Notes: a model not told the origin generated them from the letters alone. 64,000 bases of DNA from Pseudolabrys sp. (GCA_022841665.1 JALHRB010000003.1:62001-126000); one strand, 5' to 3'. Positions 40,498-51,186 are shown, counted from the first letter of the stretch. A program made the numbers and translations.

Positions 40498-40965
40498 TCA
40501 GGGGCGGACGAGCGCGCGGCTCAAGCCGGCGCGGCGGGCGCTGTGCCAGATCACCGCGAACAGCGCGGCGGCGTCCTCGCCGGAATACTGCGCCGACTTC
40601 ACGTAGATGCGGTAGTCGCCGGGCGCGGGCGACAGCGTCACCGTGAGGTCGGGCGTCTTGGCCGCCGGGTCGAGGCGCACGGTCTTGACCGGCGTTGCGG
40701 CGCCGCAGGCACTGGCGCCGTCGTCGAGCAGGACGAAATCGGCGCTGCCCGGATCGTCGACCAGCTGCATGCGTAGGCTCGGATGCGTGGCGGCGTTGTC
40801 GATGCGCACGGTGAAGTCGGCCGCGGCCCCGGTCGCCATGCGGTAGCCGGTTTGGCCGGCGACGAAGCAGGACTTCGGGGCGGCTGCGCCGAAGAAGCTG
40901 GCGGCCGCCGCGGCCGGCACGCCGATGGCGAGGACCAACAGCGAGGCGAGATTGGTGCGGGTCAT
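40498..40965 (-). CDS. Exported protein, function unknown
   Basis: 155 residues. A signal peptide (LASLLVLAIGVPAAAAASFFG) is followed by a small beta-rich domain with two cysteines (KSCFVAG and SACGAA) that could pair. TVTLSPAPGDYRIYVKSA and a C-terminal basic segment complete it. No family recognised; a periplasmic location is expected. It lies between yifB and the hybrid kinase on the same strand. Confidence 0.7.
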   Translation of the reverse strand: MTRTNLASLLVLAIGVPAAAAASFFGAAAPKSCFVAGQTGYRMATGAAADFTVRIDNAATHPSLRMQLVDDPGSADFVLLDDGASACGAATPVKTVRLDPAAKTPDLTVTLSPAPGDYRIYVKSAQYSGEDAAALFAVIWHSARRAGLSRALVRP

Positions 40966-41048
40966 TGGCAGGCCCCCCGGGAGCCTAGAGTGTGCGGCTG
41001 GGTTCGGCGCACAGGGGAGAGGCTAGGCCCGGCCCGTTAAGGGTCGAT

Positions 41049-41072
41049 TAAAAATTGCGGCTTTCACGCCGC
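41049..41072 (-). terminator. Intrinsic terminator overlapping the yifB stop codon
   Basis: On the minus strand GCGGC-GTGAAA-GCCGC followed by AATTTTTAA. The stem starts inside the last yifB codons (stop TGA in the loop) and a five-T run follows. Confidence 0.7.
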
Positions 41073-42602
41073 CCGGCGCAGCTCGTCGGTGAGCGCGCGG
41101 TAGGACAATGCTTCCGCCAGATGTACGCGGCCCACCTTATCGGCGCCGTCGAGGTCGGCGAGCGTGCGCGCAACGCGCAGCACACGGTGATAGCCGCGCG
41201 CCGACAGGCGCATGGAATCGGCCGCGTCGCGCAGCAGCGCGAGTCCCGCCTTGTCGGCGCGCGCGACTTCTTCCAGCACCGGGCCGCTCGCCTGCGCGTT
41301 GCTGCGCACGGTGTCGAGACCGAGTGCGGCGTAGCGTTCGGCCTGGATGTCGCGCGCGCGCGCCACGCGCGCGGCGACCTCGCGGCTGCCTTCCGACGGC
41401 GGCGGCAGAATGAGGTCGGCGGCGGTCACGGCCGGCACCTCGATGTGCAGGTCGATGCGGTCGAGCAGCGGCCCGGACAGCTTGTTCTGATATTCGGCCA
41501 CGCAGCGGTCGTTCGGCGCGCGCCGGCAGGCAATGCCCGGATCGCTGGCCCGCCCGCAGCGGCAGGGGTTCATGGCGGCGACCAGCATGAAGCGCGCCGG
41601 ATATGTGATGCGGTGGTTGGCGCGCGCGATCGCCACCTCGCCGGTTTCCAAAGGTTGGCGCAGCGAGTCGAGCACCTGCCCGGCGAATTCCGGCAATTCG
41701 TCGAGGAACAGCACGCCGTTATGCGCCAGCGAGATTTCGCCCGGCCGCGCGCGCAAGCCGCCGCCGACCAAAGCGGGCATCGATGCGGAATGATGCGGTG
41801 AGCGGAACGGGCGTTTGTTGGTGAGCGCGCCGCCTTCGATCTCGCCCGCGACCGAAGCGATCATCGACACTTCCAGCAATTCGGCCGGCGACAGCGGCGG
41901 CAATACCGTGGGCAGCCGCGCCGCCAGCATCGACTTGCCGGCGCCGGGCGGCCCGACCATCAGCAGGTTATGCCCGCCGGCGGCGGCGACCTCGAGCGCG
42001 CGCTTGGCGCTTTCCTGGCCCTTGATGTCGGAGAGGTCGAGCGGCGCGCCTTCGATCTCGCGGATCTTCGGTTGCGGGCGCGACAGCACCTGCGTGCCGC
42101 GAAAATGATTGGCCAGTTGGATGAGCGACTGCGCCGCGACGATCTCGATCTCAGGGCTCGCCCATGCCGCTTCCGACCCGCAGGCGACCGGGCAGATCAG
42201 CCCATGCCCGCGCGCGTTGGCGCCGATGGCGGCGGGCAAGACGCCCGCGACCGGGGCGATGCCGCCGTCGAGGCCCAGTTCGCCCAGCACAGTGAAGCCG
42301 GCGATGGCGTCCTGCGGCACCGCGCCGATGGCCGCCATCAGGCCGAGCGCGATCGGCAGGTCGTAATGGCTGCCTTCCTTGGGCAGGTCGGCGGGCGCGA
42401 GATTGACGGTGATGCGGCGCGCCGGCAGCGCCAGGCCCGACGCGATCAACGCCGCGCGCACGCGCTCCTTGGCTTCCGACACGGCTTTGTCGGGCAGGCC
42501 GACGATGTTGAAGGCGGGCAGCCCGGGCGCGACCTGCACCTGCACGTCCACCGCGCGGGCCTCGATGCCCTCGAAGGCGACGGTGGTGACCCGCTGGACC
42601 AT
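41064..42602 (-). CDS. YifB/ComM-family Mg-chelatase-like AAA ATPase
   Basis: 512 residues. N-terminal Lon-like fold (VQVAPGLPAFNIVGLPDKAVSEAKERVRAAL), AAA core with Walker A GPPGAGKSML, Walker B LFLDELPEF, a cysteine-containing CRCGRASDPGIACRRAP insert, and the RAYHRVLRVARTLADL-like C-terminal sensor. ComM homologues remodel branches during DNA recombination in natural transformation. The ATG at 42602 is used. It is divergent from a small gene at 42723. Confidence 0.92.
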   Translation of the reverse strand: MVQRVTTVAFEGIEARAVDVQVQVAPGLPAFNIVGLPDKAVSEAKERVRAALIASGLALPARRITVNLAPADLPKEGSHYDLPIALGLMAAIGAVPQDAIAGFTVLGELGLDGGIAPVAGVLPAAIGANARGHGLICPVACGSEAAWASPEIEIVAAQSLIQLANHFRGTQVLSRPQPKIREIEGAPLDLSDIKGQESAKRALEVAAAGGHNLLMVGPPGAGKSMLAARLPTVLPPLSPAELLEVSMIASVAGEIEGGALTNKRPFRSPHHSASMPALVGGGLRARPGEISLAHNGVLFLDELPEFAGQVLDSLRQPLETGEVAIARANHRITYPARFMLVAAMNPCRCGRASDPGIACRRAPNDRCVAEYQNKLSGPLLDRIDLHIEVPAVTAADLILPPPSEGSREVAARVARARDIQAERYAALGLDTVRSNAQASGPVLEEVARADKAGLALLRDAADSMRLSARGYHRVLRVARTLADLDGADKVGRVHLAEALSYRALTDELRRAA

Positions 42603-42722
42603 ATGGCGCTCAGCCCCGAATGCTCGCCAGAGTAGTACTCCAGGTTGTGGAGATCAGCAAGAACATTTGCAGAACAAAACGACTCATCTACAGTGGGTTC
42701 CAACGCTCCCTCAGCGACCCGG

Positions 42723-42911
42723 ATGGACGCCATGATCGACCGCCAAGCGATGGAAAACGACCTGAATCAGGCCCGGATGGCCCGGCTGGAAGCCGAAGAG
42801 GCCAATTGCGACGTCGAGGAATTGATCTGGGAAATCCAGCACGTGCGGCTCGGCCGCCAGCGCGTGGTGTTCTCGATCTCAGGCTTCGAGCAGGGCGATA
42901 TCGCGGCTTAG
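42723..42911 (+). CDS. Small acidic protein, function unknown
   Basis: 62 residues; alternative ATG at 42732. Helical, charged first half (DRQAMENDLNQARMARLEAEEANCDVEELI) and a short beta-like end (RQRVVFSISGF). No strong ribosome-binding site. It ends nine bases before the gshB stop codon on the other strand. Codon use fits the region; homology is unknown. Confidence 0.5.
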   Translation: MDAMIDRQAMENDLNQARMARLEAEEANCDVEELIWEIQHVRLGRQRVVFSISGFEQGDIAA

Positions 42912-42919
42912 CCCGCGCG

Positions 42920-43864
42920 CTATTTGCGCCGCTTCGCCTCGATCTTGTCCCACACCATCGCCGCGATGTCCGGCCCGCCGAGATTCTTGATGGCGCGGAT
43001 GCCCGTGGGAGACGTCACGTTGATCTCGGTCAGCCAGCCGTCGATCACGTCGATGCCGACGAACAAGAGCCCGCGTGCGCGCAGCGCCGGGCCGATGGTG
43101 TCGCAGATTTCGCGCTCGCGCGGGGTCAGTTCGGTGTCCTTCGGCGTGCCGCCGCGCACCATGTTGGAGCGCAGGTCGTCGGGCGCCGGCACGCGGTTGA
43201 CGGCACCGGCGAATTCGCCGTCCACCAAAATGATGCGCTTGTCGCCGTGCTTGATGTTGGGCAGGAATTTCTGGATCACCCAGGGCTCGCGCATGGTGGC
43301 GGCGAACAGGTCGTAGAGCGAGCCGAAATTGAGGTCCTGCCGCTCCAGCCGGAACACGGCCTCGCCGCCTTTGCCGTAGAGCGGCTTCATCACGATGTCG
43401 CCATGCGTTGCGCGGAAGGCCTTGATCTCGGCGAGGTCGCGGGTGACCAGCGTCGGCGGCATCAGGTCGGGAAACTCGGTGACGAAAACCTTCTCCGGCG
43501 CGTTGCGCACATGGGCGGGATCGTTGACCACCAAGGTCTTGGGGTGGATGCGCTCCAGCAAATGCGTGGTGGTGACGTAGGCGAGGTCGAAGGGCGGGTC
43601 CTGCCGCAGCAGCACGACGTCGAATTCGGTCATGTCGGCGCGGCGCGAATCGCCGAGCGAGAAGTGGTCGCCCGCCTTGTCCCGCACCTGCAGATCCTCG
43701 ACGCTGGCGAACAGGCGGCCGTTGAGCAGCGCCAGCCGGTCGGGGGTGTAATAGGCGAGCTTATGGCCGCGGCTCTGGGCCTCCAGCAGCAGGGCAAAGG
43801 TCGAATCGCCCTTGATGTTGATCCGGCCGATCGGATCCATCTGCACCGCGACTTTCAGGCTCAT
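42920..43864 (-). CDS. gshB: Glutathione synthetase
   Basis: 314 residues. ATP-grasp enzyme joining gamma-glutamylcysteine and glycine. [26 protein letters not shown] at the start, [39 protein letters not shown], and [17 protein letters not shown] near the C-terminus are all characteristic. It is divergent from the second chemoreceptor; about 106 bases are shared for both promoters. Confidence 0.97.
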   Translation of the reverse strand: MSLKVAVQMDPIGRINIKGDSTFALLLEAQSRGHKLAYYTPDRLALLNGRLFASVEDLQVRDKAGDHFSLGDSRRADMTEFDVVLLRQDPPFDLAYVTTTHLLERIHPKTLVVNDPAHVRNAPEKVFVTEFPDLMPPTLVTRDLAEIKAFRATHGDIVMKPLYGKGGEAVFRLERQDLNFGSLYDLFAATMREPWVIQKFLPNIKHGDKRIILVDGEFAGAVNRVPAPDDLRSNMVRGGTPKDTELTPREREICDTIGPALRARGLLFVGIDVIDGWLTEINVTSPTGIRAIKNLGGPDIAAMVWDKIEAKRRK

Positions 43865-43970
43865 GGGACGACCTTCGGTAAAACCATGGGAATTTTAAGG
43901 AAAACAAAGCGTTAACACATTACCGCCAGTATGCCGCCGACACCTCGGTTGTACCCGGCGGGGACGGTCT

Positions 43971-45650
43971 GTGACTCTTCCAAAGCTTTCCATTGCGGCC
44001 AAGCTCTATGCGATCTTCGCATTGATGGCCACCACCACGGTCGCGCTGTCGGTCGTTGCGGTGATGAACTCGCGCCACCATGCCGCGCTGACCGAAGAAT
44101 TCCAATCGGCCAATACCGGCAGCTGGAATGTCGAACGGGTCAACGCGCTGATCTACGCGGTGCAGTCGGGCGCGCGCGGCGCCGTCATGTCGTCCAACAA
44201 GATGTCCGCCGGGCCGTTTCTGGCCGACATGGCCAAGGCCAACGACCAGATCGACAAAGTGATCACCGACTGGCAGCGCGGCGTGCGCGCCGACGACGCC
44301 CAGTATTTCCACCAGTTCGCCATCCGTCTTTCGGTCTTCCAGAATTTCGGCCCCGAGCTTGCGCGCATCACCGACGAGTCCGGACCGGCGGCGGCACAGG
44401 ATTGGGCCGAGAAGAACTTCCCCTCCGACACGCGCAACCAACTTACCCAGGACCTCGAGGCGCTCAGCCAACATTACGGCGACCGCGCCAAGCAGACTTA
44501 CAAGGCGCTCGACAGCGGCATCGCGCGCACGGCGACGATTCTCTCCCTGCTTGCCGCTTTCGCGGTGCTGCTGGCGACCGCCGGCGCGCTCGTCATCATG
44601 CGCGGCGTGGCAAAGCCGCTTGCCGCCATCACCAATGTCACCGAGTCGGTCGCTTCCGGCAACGACGCGGTGTTGATCCCCTTCACCGAGCGGCGCGACG
44701 AGATCGGCGCGCTGGCGCGCTCGATCGGCGTGTTCCAGCAGGCCATGCGCAGCAACGAGACGCTCAACCGCACGGTCAGCGAGGAAGCCGAGACGCGCAG
44801 CCGCCGTCAGGAAATGATGTCGCAGGAGATCGCGCGTTTCTCCGCCGAGGTCGAGGCGACCTTGTCGGAGCTCGGCCGCATCTCCGACCAGATGCTGTCG
44901 GCGTCCTCGCAGCTGTCGAACGCCGCCAACGCGGCCTCGGACAAGACCGCGCGCGCAGAGGCGGCGTCGTCTGAAGCCTCCGACAACGTGCGCGACATCG
45001 CCTCGGCCGCCGACGAACTGTCGGCCTCGGTCAACGAGATCGACCGCCAGGTGGCGCAGTCGAACGCCATCGCCAGCAAGGCCGTGGCCGAAGCCGAGTC
45101 GACCAACGTCGCGGTCAAGGAACTCGACGAGGCGGCCGCCCGCATCGGCGACGTGGTCAAGCTCATCAACGACATCGCCGAGCAGACCAACCTCCTGGCG
45201 CTCAACGCCACCATCGAGGCGGCGCGCGCGGGCGAGGCGGGCCGCGGCTTCGCGGTGGTCGCCGGCGAAGTGAAGGCGCTCGCCGGCCAGACCAGCCGCG
45301 CCACCGAAGAGATCGGCGCGCAGATCGCCGGCATGCAACGCGCCACGCAACGCTCGATCGAGACCATCGCCGCGATCGAGCACACCATCCGCGAGATCGG
45401 CAATATCAGCAGCGCGATCGCGGCGGCCGTCACCGAACAGGGCGCCGCCACGCAGGAAATCGCACGCAGCGTCGACATCGCCGCCAAGCGCACGGCCGAG
45501 ACTGCGGGCGAGGTCAATCAGGTCGGTGCCGCCACGCACGAGACGCATGCCAGCGCCGACGCGGTGAAGTCCGTCGCCGACGATCTCGGCAACGTCGCCA
45601 GCCGCATCCGCGCGCAGGTCGATCAGTTCTTCGACCGGCTCAGCGCCTAG
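43971..45650 (+). CDS. Methyl-accepting chemotaxis protein with periplasmic four-helix-type sensor
   Basis: 559 residues from a GTG at 43971. Transmembrane helix 1 (about 10-32), a mostly helical periplasmic domain (about 33-185), helix 2 (about 187-210), HAMP after [20 protein letters not shown], then a coiled coil and signalling tip [20 protein letters not shown]. It has a standard transducer layout, unlike the receptor at 21003. The ligand is unknown. A family-B repeat follows the stop. Confidence 0.93.
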   Translation: MTLPKLSIAAKLYAIFALMATTTVALSVVAVMNSRHHAALTEEFQSANTGSWNVERVNALIYAVQSGARGAVMSSNKMSAGPFLADMAKANDQIDKVITDWQRGVRADDAQYFHQFAIRLSVFQNFGPELARITDESGPAAAQDWAEKNFPSDTRNQLTQDLEALSQHYGDRAKQTYKALDSGIARTATILSLLAAFAVLLATAGALVIMRGVAKPLAAITNVTESVASGNDAVLIPFTERRDEIGALARSIGVFQQAMRSNETLNRTVSEEAETRSRRQEMMSQEIARFSAEVEATLSELGRISDQMLSASSQLSNAANAASDKTARAEAASSEASDNVRDIASAADELSASVNEIDRQVAQSNAIASKAVAEAESTNVAVKELDEAAARIGDVVKLINDIAEQTNLLALNATIEAARAGEAGRGFAVVAGEVKALAGQTSRATEEIGAQIAGMQRATQRSIETIAAIEHTIREIGNISSAIAAAVTEQGAATQEIARSVDIAAKRTAETAGEVNQVGAATHETHASADAVKSVADDLGNVASRIRAQVDQFFDRLSA

Positions 45651-45659
45651 CCGCATTCG

Positions 45660-45790
45660 TGTCCCGGGCGCAGCGCAGCACGCAGTGGTGCGCTGCAGAC
45701 CCGGGACCTTACCAACCTCCGAATTGCAACGGCCCCGGATCAGCATTGCAGCATTCCGCTGCGCTTCATGCTGCAACGCATCCGGGGCAC
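45660..45790. repeat. Palindromic repeat, family B
   Basis: TGTCCCGGGCGCAGCGCAGC, GTGCGCTGCAGACCCGGGAC, GGCCCCGGATCAGCATTGC, and GCAACGCATCCGGGGCACG. Same modules as 31050-31172. It lies between convergent genes. Confidence 0.85.
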
Positions 45791-45794
45791 GCAG

Positions 45795-46238
45795 CTAAGC
45801 CTCGAACGCGCCTGCAATGTGCCGCGGCATCTTGCCAGGCACGACCAGCATGGCGTCGAAACGCACGTCCGTGAAGGTCGTGTCGGGATAAGTGGCGAGC
45901 CAGGCTTCCGCCGCCGCGATAATGCGCTGGCGCTGGCGCGGCGTGACCGATTCCGCCGCCTCGTCGAGGTTGTTGCGCGCCTTCACCTCGACGAAGACCA
46001 GGAGAGACTTGCGGCGCGCGACGATGTCGAGCTCGCCGACCGGGCTTTTCCAGCGCCGCGCCAGGATGCGGAAGCCTTTGGCGATCAGCAGCGCGGCGGC
46101 GCGGCTCTCCGCCGAAATGCCGGTGCGGAAAGCGACCTGCCGCGCGGCATCGGGCTCCGCCTTCGCGGCCGGCTTGGTGGCTGGCTTCGTAACCGGCTTG
46201 GGCCTGAGGCCGGGCGAGCGAAACTTGCCGTCAGCCAT
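45795..46238 (-). CDS. YraN family (UPF0102) nuclease-fold protein
   Basis: 147 residues. A ~35-residue Lys/Pro/Ala N-terminal extension precedes the YraN core: [34 protein letters not shown] with [10 protein letters not shown], the D-x(n)-E-x-K Holliday-junction-resolvase-like motif. No established activity. The start at 46238 overlaps rsmI by eight bases. The rsmI-yraN-gshB grouping is common; here a chemoreceptor and a repeat separate yraN from gshB. Confidence 0.9.
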   Translation of the reverse strand: MADGKFRSPGLRPKPVTKPATKPAAKAEPDAARQVAFRTGISAESRAAALLIAKGFRILARRWKSPVGELDIVARRKSLLVFVEVKARNNLDEAAESVTPRQRQRIIAAAEAWLATYPDTTFTDVRFDAMLVVPGKMPRHIAGAFEA

Positions 46239-47154
46239 CGCCGCTCTCCTTGGAAAGGTCGAGCGCGCGCTGATAGATCTCGCGGCGCGGGCGGCCGGTG
46301 GCGAGCGCGACTTCTCCGACCGCATCCTTCACCGACACGCGCGCCAGCGCGCGCTTGAGCAGCGCGTCGACGTCCGCCTCGCTTTCGGCGTTCTCCGTCG
46401 GCGGCGCGATCGCGATGACGAATTCGCCGCGCGTCTCGGCGCTCTCGTCGGCGTAGTCGCGCGCCAGCGTCGCGAGATCGCCGCGGCGGACCTCCTCGTG
46501 CAGCTTGGTCAGCTCGCGGCAGATGGCGGCCTCGCGCGCGCCTAAGCCCGCCGCGAGATCGGCGAGCGCGGCGGCCATGCGCGGGCCGGTCTCGAACAGC
46601 ACCAAAGTGGCCGGCACGGCGGCGAGCGCGGCGATGCGTTTCTGCCGCGCGCCTTGCTTGGGCGGCAGGAAGCCTTCGAAGAAGAAGCGGTCGGTCGGCA
46701 GCGCGGCGACGTTGAGGGCGGTCAGCACCGCGGAGGGGCCCGGCAGCGCGGTGACCGTGTGGCCCGCGGCGCAAGCCTCGCGCACCAGTCTGTAGCCGGG
46801 ATCGGAAATCAGCGGCGTGCCGGCGTCGGACACCAGCGCCACCGCCTGGCCGGCCGCGAGCCGGGCGAGCAGCTTCGGCCGCGCGTCGGCGGCGTTGTGC
46901 TCGTGATAGGGCGTGAGCGGCGTGTCGATACCGTAGCGCTCGGTGAGCCTGCGGGTGACGCGCGTGTCCTCGCAGGCGATGACGTCGGCGCCGGCCAGCG
47001 TTTCGAGCGCGCGCAGCGTCACGTCGCCCAGGTTTCCGATCGGCGTCGCCACCAGATAGAGGCCGGGCGCGGGCTTCGGCGCGTCCATGGCGGCGCCGAA
47101 GGGCGCATAGCGGCGCGGTCGCGTTTGAGAGTCGCTTTTGCGGTCGCTGGCCAT
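46231..47154 (-). CDS. rsmI: 16S rRNA (cytidine-2'-O)-methyltransferase RsmI
   Basis: 307 residues. RsmI methylates the 2'-O of C1402. [55 protein letters not shown] and [11 protein letters not shown] are the diagnostic tetrapyrrole-methylase-fold motifs. The start at 47154 is the nearest ATG with a typical lead; an ATG at 47190 exists. It is divergent from the LpoA-like lipoprotein gene, the usual partner in this position. Confidence 0.95.
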   Translation of the reverse strand: MASDRKSDSQTRPRRYAPFGAAMDAPKPAPGLYLVATPIGNLGDVTLRALETLAGADVIACEDTRVTRRLTERYGIDTPLTPYHEHNAADARPKLLARLAAGQAVALVSDAGTPLISDPGYRLVREACAAGHTVTALPGPSAVLTALNVAALPTDRFFFEGFLPPKQGARQKRIAALAAVPATLVLFETGPRMAAALADLAAGLGAREAAICRELTKLHEEVRRGDLATLARDYADESAETRGEFVIAIAPPTENAESEADVDALLKRALARVSVKDAVGEVALATGRPRREIYQRALDLSKESGDG

Positions 47155-47293
47155 GCCGGCACTGTAGACGAGTGCGCCCGGCCGCGCCATTACCGCGACA
47201 AATTCTCTCGCCTTTTCATTGCCTTAACTTTTGCAGGACAAAATCGGCGATACCGGATAGGACTGACGCCAAGGGCGATTTCGGGGAGCTGCC

Positions 47294-48517
47294 ATGCTGG
47301 GGATAAGGCAGAGCCAGGACGGAGCTTGGGCGCGCGCCGCGCGCGCGCTGGGCCGCGTCCGCAGCGCTTTCGCTCTCACGGTGGCGGCGCTCGCGCTCGC
47401 CGCCTGCGCCGGCACCTTCGACAATATCGGCGGCAGTCCGCCGCCGGAGCCCACCGCCGGGCCGCCGCCGGGCGCGCTCGGCGCCGGCGAAGTGCGCGTC
47501 GGCCTCATCCTGCCGCTGTCGGCGCAAGGCAATGCCGGCGTCGCCGCGCAGTCGATGAAGAACGCGGCCGAGATGGCGCTCGCCGAATTCAAGCAGCCCA
47601 ACATCCAATTGCTGGTGAAGGACGACGGCGGCACGCCGCAGGGCGCGCAGGCCGGCGCGCAGCAGGCGATCGCCGAAGGCGCCGAAATCATTGTCGGCCC
47701 GCTGTTTGCGCAGTCGGTGAGCGCGGTCGGGCAGGTCGCGCGCCAGCGCAACATTCCGGTAATCGCGTTCTCGACCGACGCCAGCGTCGCCGCGCGCGGC
47801 GTTTATCTCCTGAGCTTCTTGCCGGAGAGCGACGTGCGGCGCATCGTCGATTACGCCATCTCGCGCGGCAAGCGCTCGTTCGCGGCGCTGCTGCCGGACA
47901 ATGCCTATGGCGCGGTGGTGCAGGCGGCCTTTCAGCAGGAGGTCGCGCGCCGCGGCGGCCGCGTCGTGGTGCTGGAGAAGTATCCGCTCGATCCCGGCCG
48001 CATGGCAGAGCCGGCGCGCCGCGTGGCGCAGGCGGCGGGGCAGGTCGACAGCATCTTCATTCCGGACGGCGCCGACGCGGTGCCGCAAGTGGTGCAGGCG
48101 CTCGCCGCCGAGCGCGTAAACCTCAGGCGCGTGCAATTGCTCGGCACCGGCCTGTGGGACGATCCGCGCATCTTCCAAAACAAGGCGCTCGAAGGCGGCT
48201 GGTACGCGGCGCCCGAGCAAAACGGCTTCCGTAGTTTCGCGCAGCGCTACCGCGCGCGCTACGGCGCGGAGCCGGTGCGCACGGCGACGCTCGCCTATGA
48301 TGCGGTGGCGCTGGTGGCGGCGCTGGTGAAGACGCAAGGCCCGCAGCGCTTTTCCGAGCAGGTGCTGACCAGCTCCTCGGGCTTCGCCGGCATCGACGGC
48401 GTCTTCCGCTTCCGCACCGACGGCACCAACGAGCGTGGATTGTCGGTGCTGCGCGTGGCGCCCGGCGGCGGCCAGGTGGTGAGCCCGGCGCCGCGTTCCT
48501 TCGAGCCGGGGACTTAA
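47294..48517 (+). CDS. LpoA-like lipoprotein, penicillin-binding protein activator
   Basis: 407 residues. Lipobox LAAC with Cys38, so a lipid-anchored envelope protein, then a proline-rich linker and a periplasmic-binding-protein fold: VRVGLILPLSAQGNAGVAAQS, GAEIIVGPLFAQSVSAVG, GVYLLSFLPESDVRRIVDYA, ARYGAEPVRTATLAYDAVAL. It resembles the C-terminal domain of LpoA/YraM next to rsmI and yraN. Activation of a penicillin-binding protein is by analogy. Its TAA and the hemW stop overlap within TTAA. Confidence 0.88.
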   Translation: MLGIRQSQDGAWARAARALGRVRSAFALTVAALALAACAGTFDNIGGSPPPEPTAGPPPGALGAGEVRVGLILPLSAQGNAGVAAQSMKNAAEMALAEFKQPNIQLLVKDDGGTPQGAQAGAQQAIAEGAEIIVGPLFAQSVSAVGQVARQRNIPVIAFSTDASVAARGVYLLSFLPESDVRRIVDYAISRGKRSFAALLPDNAYGAVVQAAFQQEVARRGGRVVVLEKYPLDPGRMAEPARRVAQAAGQVDSIFIPDGADAVPQVVQALAAERVNLRRVQLLGTGLWDDPRIFQNKALEGGWYAAPEQNGFRSFAQRYRARYGAEPVRTATLAYDAVALVAALVKTQGPQRFSEQVLTSSSGFAGIDGVFRFRTDGTNERGLSVLRVAPGGGQVVSPAPRSFEPGT

Positions 48518-49665
48518 GCCGCCAAATCCGCCACCACCGCATCGAGCACCGGGAAACCCGACTGCGTCACGCGCAGGCGGCCGTCGGCGGTGGTTTCGAC
48601 CGCGCCTTCGTCGCGCAGGATGGAAACGCGTTTCGGATCGAGCGAGCGGCCGGCAAGCCGCTCGAAGCGCGCGGGCTCTATGCCCTCGGCAAGCCGCAGC
48701 CCCATCAGCAGATATTCGTCGGCGGTTTCGCCCGACGTCAGCTTCTCGTCGACGATGAGGCCGCTGCCCGACGCTTCCACCCGCATCAGCCAGCTTTCCG
48801 GGCGCTTCTCGGTTTCGGTGGCGACGCGGCGGCCGTCGATGGTGAGGCGGCCGTGCGCGCCGGGCCCGACGCCGGCGTAATCGTGGCCGCGCCAGTAGAC
48901 GAGATTGTGCCGGCACTCGGCACCCGGCCGCGCGTGATTGGATATCTCGTACGCCGGCAGCCCGGCGGCGTCGCAGATGTGCTGGGTGAGATCGTAGAGG
49001 TCGCGGCCGAGATCGTCATCGGGAATGACGAGCTTGCCGGCCTTGTGCAGGCCGAAGAAGGGCGTGCCCGGCTCGATGGTGAGCTGGTAGAGCGACAGAT
49101 GCTCGGCCGCTTCCGCGATGGCGCGCCGAAGCTCCGCCGCCCAGGCTTCCGGCGTCTGGCGCGGGCGCGCGTAGATGAGATCGAACGAGTAGCGCTCGAA
49201 GATCGAGCGCGCGACGGCGACCGCGTCGAGCGCTTCCTGCGCGCTGTGCAGACGGCCGAGCTCCTTGAGCGCGGCATCGTCGAGCGCCTGCACGCCGAGC
49301 GAGACGCGGTTGACGCCGGCCGTGCGATAGCCGCGGAAGCGCGTCGCTTCGACGCTGGTCGGGTTGGCCTCGAGCGTAACCTCGACGTCGCGCGCGACGC
49401 TCCAGTTTTTCGCAATCGCGTCGAGGATCGCCTGCACCGAGGCGGGTTGCATCAGCGACGGCGTGCCGCCGCCGAAGAAGATGGTCGACACGGTTCGGCC
49501 GGGCGCGCGCTGCGCAACGGCGGCAAGCTCAGCCTCGACCGCGCGCACATAGCGCGCCTCGTCGTAGCCGCCGTGGCGCACGTGGCTGTTGAAGTCGCAA
49601 TAGGGGCACTTCGACAGGCAGAACGGCCAGTGCACGTAGACGGCGAAGGGGTCGGTTAATGACAT
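48514..49665 (-). CDS. hemW: Radical SAM heme chaperone HemW
   Basis: 383 residues. Radical-SAM cluster CxxxCxxC at C16, C20, C23 in FCLSKCPYCDF, IFFGGGTPSLM, TLEANPTSVE and NRVSLGVQALDD. The C-terminal HemN-type domain is present. HemW inserts heme into proteins and is often mislabelled coproporphyrinogen oxidase; the CPYCDF pattern fits HemW. The start at 49665 gives the usual N-terminus. It is downstream of rdgB and rph, in the common order. Confidence 0.94.
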   Translation of the reverse strand: MSLTDPFAVYVHWPFCLSKCPYCDFNSHVRHGGYDEARYVRAVEAELAAVAQRAPGRTVSTIFFGGGTPSLMQPASVQAILDAIAKNWSVARDVEVTLEANPTSVEATRFRGYRTAGVNRVSLGVQALDDAALKELGRLHSAQEALDAVAVARSIFERYSFDLIYARPRQTPEAWAAELRRAIAEAAEHLSLYQLTIEPGTPFFGLHKAGKLVIPDDDLGRDLYDLTQHICDAAGLPAYEISNHARPGAECRHNLVYWRGHDYAGVGPGAHGRLTIDGRRVATETEKRPESWLMRVEASGSGLIVDEKLTSGETADEYLLMGLRLAEGIEPARFERLAGRSLDPKRVSILRDEGAVETTADGRLRVTQSGFPVLDAVVADLAA

Positions 49666-49765
49666 GTTAACAGCATAGGCCGCTTCGCGCGGTACGGCCA
49701 GCATTGGCCATTTTTCGCTGCGGACAACTGCTTAAAATTGTAACGATCGGGAACAAGCGCAAGGG

Positions 49766-50407
49766 TCAGCGCAGGCACGCGTCCGCCAGCTTGATGAACG
49801 CGCGGGCGCGGTGCGACAGCGCTTTGCCCAGAGGCGGCAGGCCGTGCTTCTCTTCGGCGCTCATCTCGCCGAAGGTGCGATCGAACCCGTCCGGTAGAAA
49901 CAGCGGGTCGTAGCCGAAACCCTTGTCGCCGCGCGGCGGCCACACCGCGACACCGTCGACGCGGCCTTCGAATTCCTCGAGGTGGCCGTCCGGCCAGGCC
50001 AGGCACAACGCGGCGATGAAATGCGCACGGCGCTGCGCCGGCTCTTTCGCGCCGCGTTCGATCAGCAACGTCTGGATGCGGTTCATGGCGCCGCGGAAAT
50101 CCTTGTCGGGTCCGGCCCAGCGCGCCGAGTGAATGCCGGGCTCGCCGCCGAGCGCCTCGACCACGAGGCCCGAGTCGTCGGCGAAGGCTGGCTTGCCGGT
50201 CGCGCGCGCGGCCGCCGTCGCCTTGATGCGGGCGTTGGCCGCGAAGGTCTTGCCGGTCTCATCCGGCTCGGCGAGGCCGAGTTCACCGGCCGCCTGCGCC
50301 TCGATGCCGAAGGGCGCGAGCAGTTCGCGCATCTCGCGCAGCTTGCCGGGATTGTGCGTGGCGATGACGATCGGGCCGGTGAGCTTGCGGTGCGCCGGCA
50401 CGCTCAC
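49766..50407 (-). CDS. rdgB: dITP/XTP pyrophosphatase RdgB
   Basis: 213 residues. Removes deaminated purine triphosphates (dITP, XTP). [39 protein letters not shown], and [12 protein letters not shown] plus SHRARAF are the conserved Ham1 motifs. The start overlaps the rph stop by four bases. Confidence 0.96.
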   Translation of the reverse strand: MSVPAHRKLTGPIVIATHNPGKLREMRELLAPFGIEAQAAGELGLAEPDETGKTFAANARIKATAAARATGKPAFADDSGLVVEALGGEPGIHSARWAGPDKDFRGAMNRIQTLLIERGAKEPAQRRAHFIAALCLAWPDGHLEEFEGRVDGVAVWPPRGDKGFGYDPLFLPDGFDRTFGEMSAEEKHGLPPLGKALSHRARAFIKLADACLR

Positions 50408-51120
50408 ATCACCGCCATCTTTTGCAGGCCGACCAGCTTCTCGACGCCTTTGCGCGCGAGCGCGAGCAGCGCCAGGAACTGGTCCTCGCTGAACGGCGTC
50501 TTCTCGGCGGTGGCCTGGATCTCGACGATGTTTCCGTTGCCGGTCATCACGAAATTGGCGTCGGTCTCGGCTTCCGAGTCCTCGGCGTAGTCGAGATCGA
50601 GCACGGCGGTGTTCTTGTAGACGCCGCAGGACACCGCGGCGATGTGGTCGCGCAGCACCTCGCCGTTCTTGAGCATGTCGCGCGCCTTCATCCAGGTCAG
50701 GCAGTCGGCGAGCGCGACCCAGGCGCCGGTGATCGAGGCGGTGCGGGTGCCGCCGTCGGCCTGGATGACGTCGCAGTCGATGGTGATCTGCCGCTCGCCG
50801 AGCGCCACCAGATCGACCACCGAGCGCAACGAACGTCCGATCAGCCGCTGGATCTCGACCGTGCGGCCGCCCTGCTTGCCGGCGGAAGCCTCGCGCCGGG
50901 TGCGCTCGGAGGTGGCGCGCGGCAGCATGCCGTATTCGGCGGTGACCCAGCCGCGGCCTTGCCCCTTGAGCCAGGGTGGCAGCCGTTCCTCCAGGCTGGC
51001 GGTGACCAGCACATGGGTGTCGCCGAACTTCACGAAGCAGGAGCCCTCGGCGTATTTGACCACGCCGCGCTCGAGCGAGACCGGGCGCAGCTCATCGACT
51101 TGTCGGCGGCTCGGCCGCAT
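50404..51120 (-). CDS. rph: Ribonuclease PH
   Basis: 238 residues. Phosphorolytic 3' exonuclease for tRNA 3' ends. [38 protein letters not shown] at the N-terminus (in segments), [24 protein letters not shown], and [20 protein letters not shown] are characteristic. It normally stands divergent from hrcA; here a copper gene cluster on the same strand lies in between. Confidence 0.97.
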   Translation of the reverse strand: MRPSRRQVDELRPVSLERGVVKYAEGSCFVKFGDTHVLVTASLEERLPPWLKGQGRGWVTAEYGMLPRATSERTRREASAGKQGGRTVEIQRLIGRSLRSVVDLVALGERQITIDCDVIQADGGTRTASITGAWVALADCLTWMKARDMLKNGEVLRDHIAAVSCGVYKNTAVLDLDYAEDSEAETDANFVMTGNGNIVEIQATAEKTPFSEDQFLALLALARKGVEKLVGLQKMAVM

Positions 51121-51186
51121 CGGCAGCTCCTATTGTGCGTGACGCCGGGCGTTTGTAAGTGCGCCCGGAGGCCACGGCAAGGCGTC

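Noticed and set aside
48514-49665. Calling this gene coproporphyrinogen III dehydrogenase (hemN)
   Set aside because: The short length, the CPYCDF motif and the linkage to rdgB/rph fit HemW, a heme chaperone, better.
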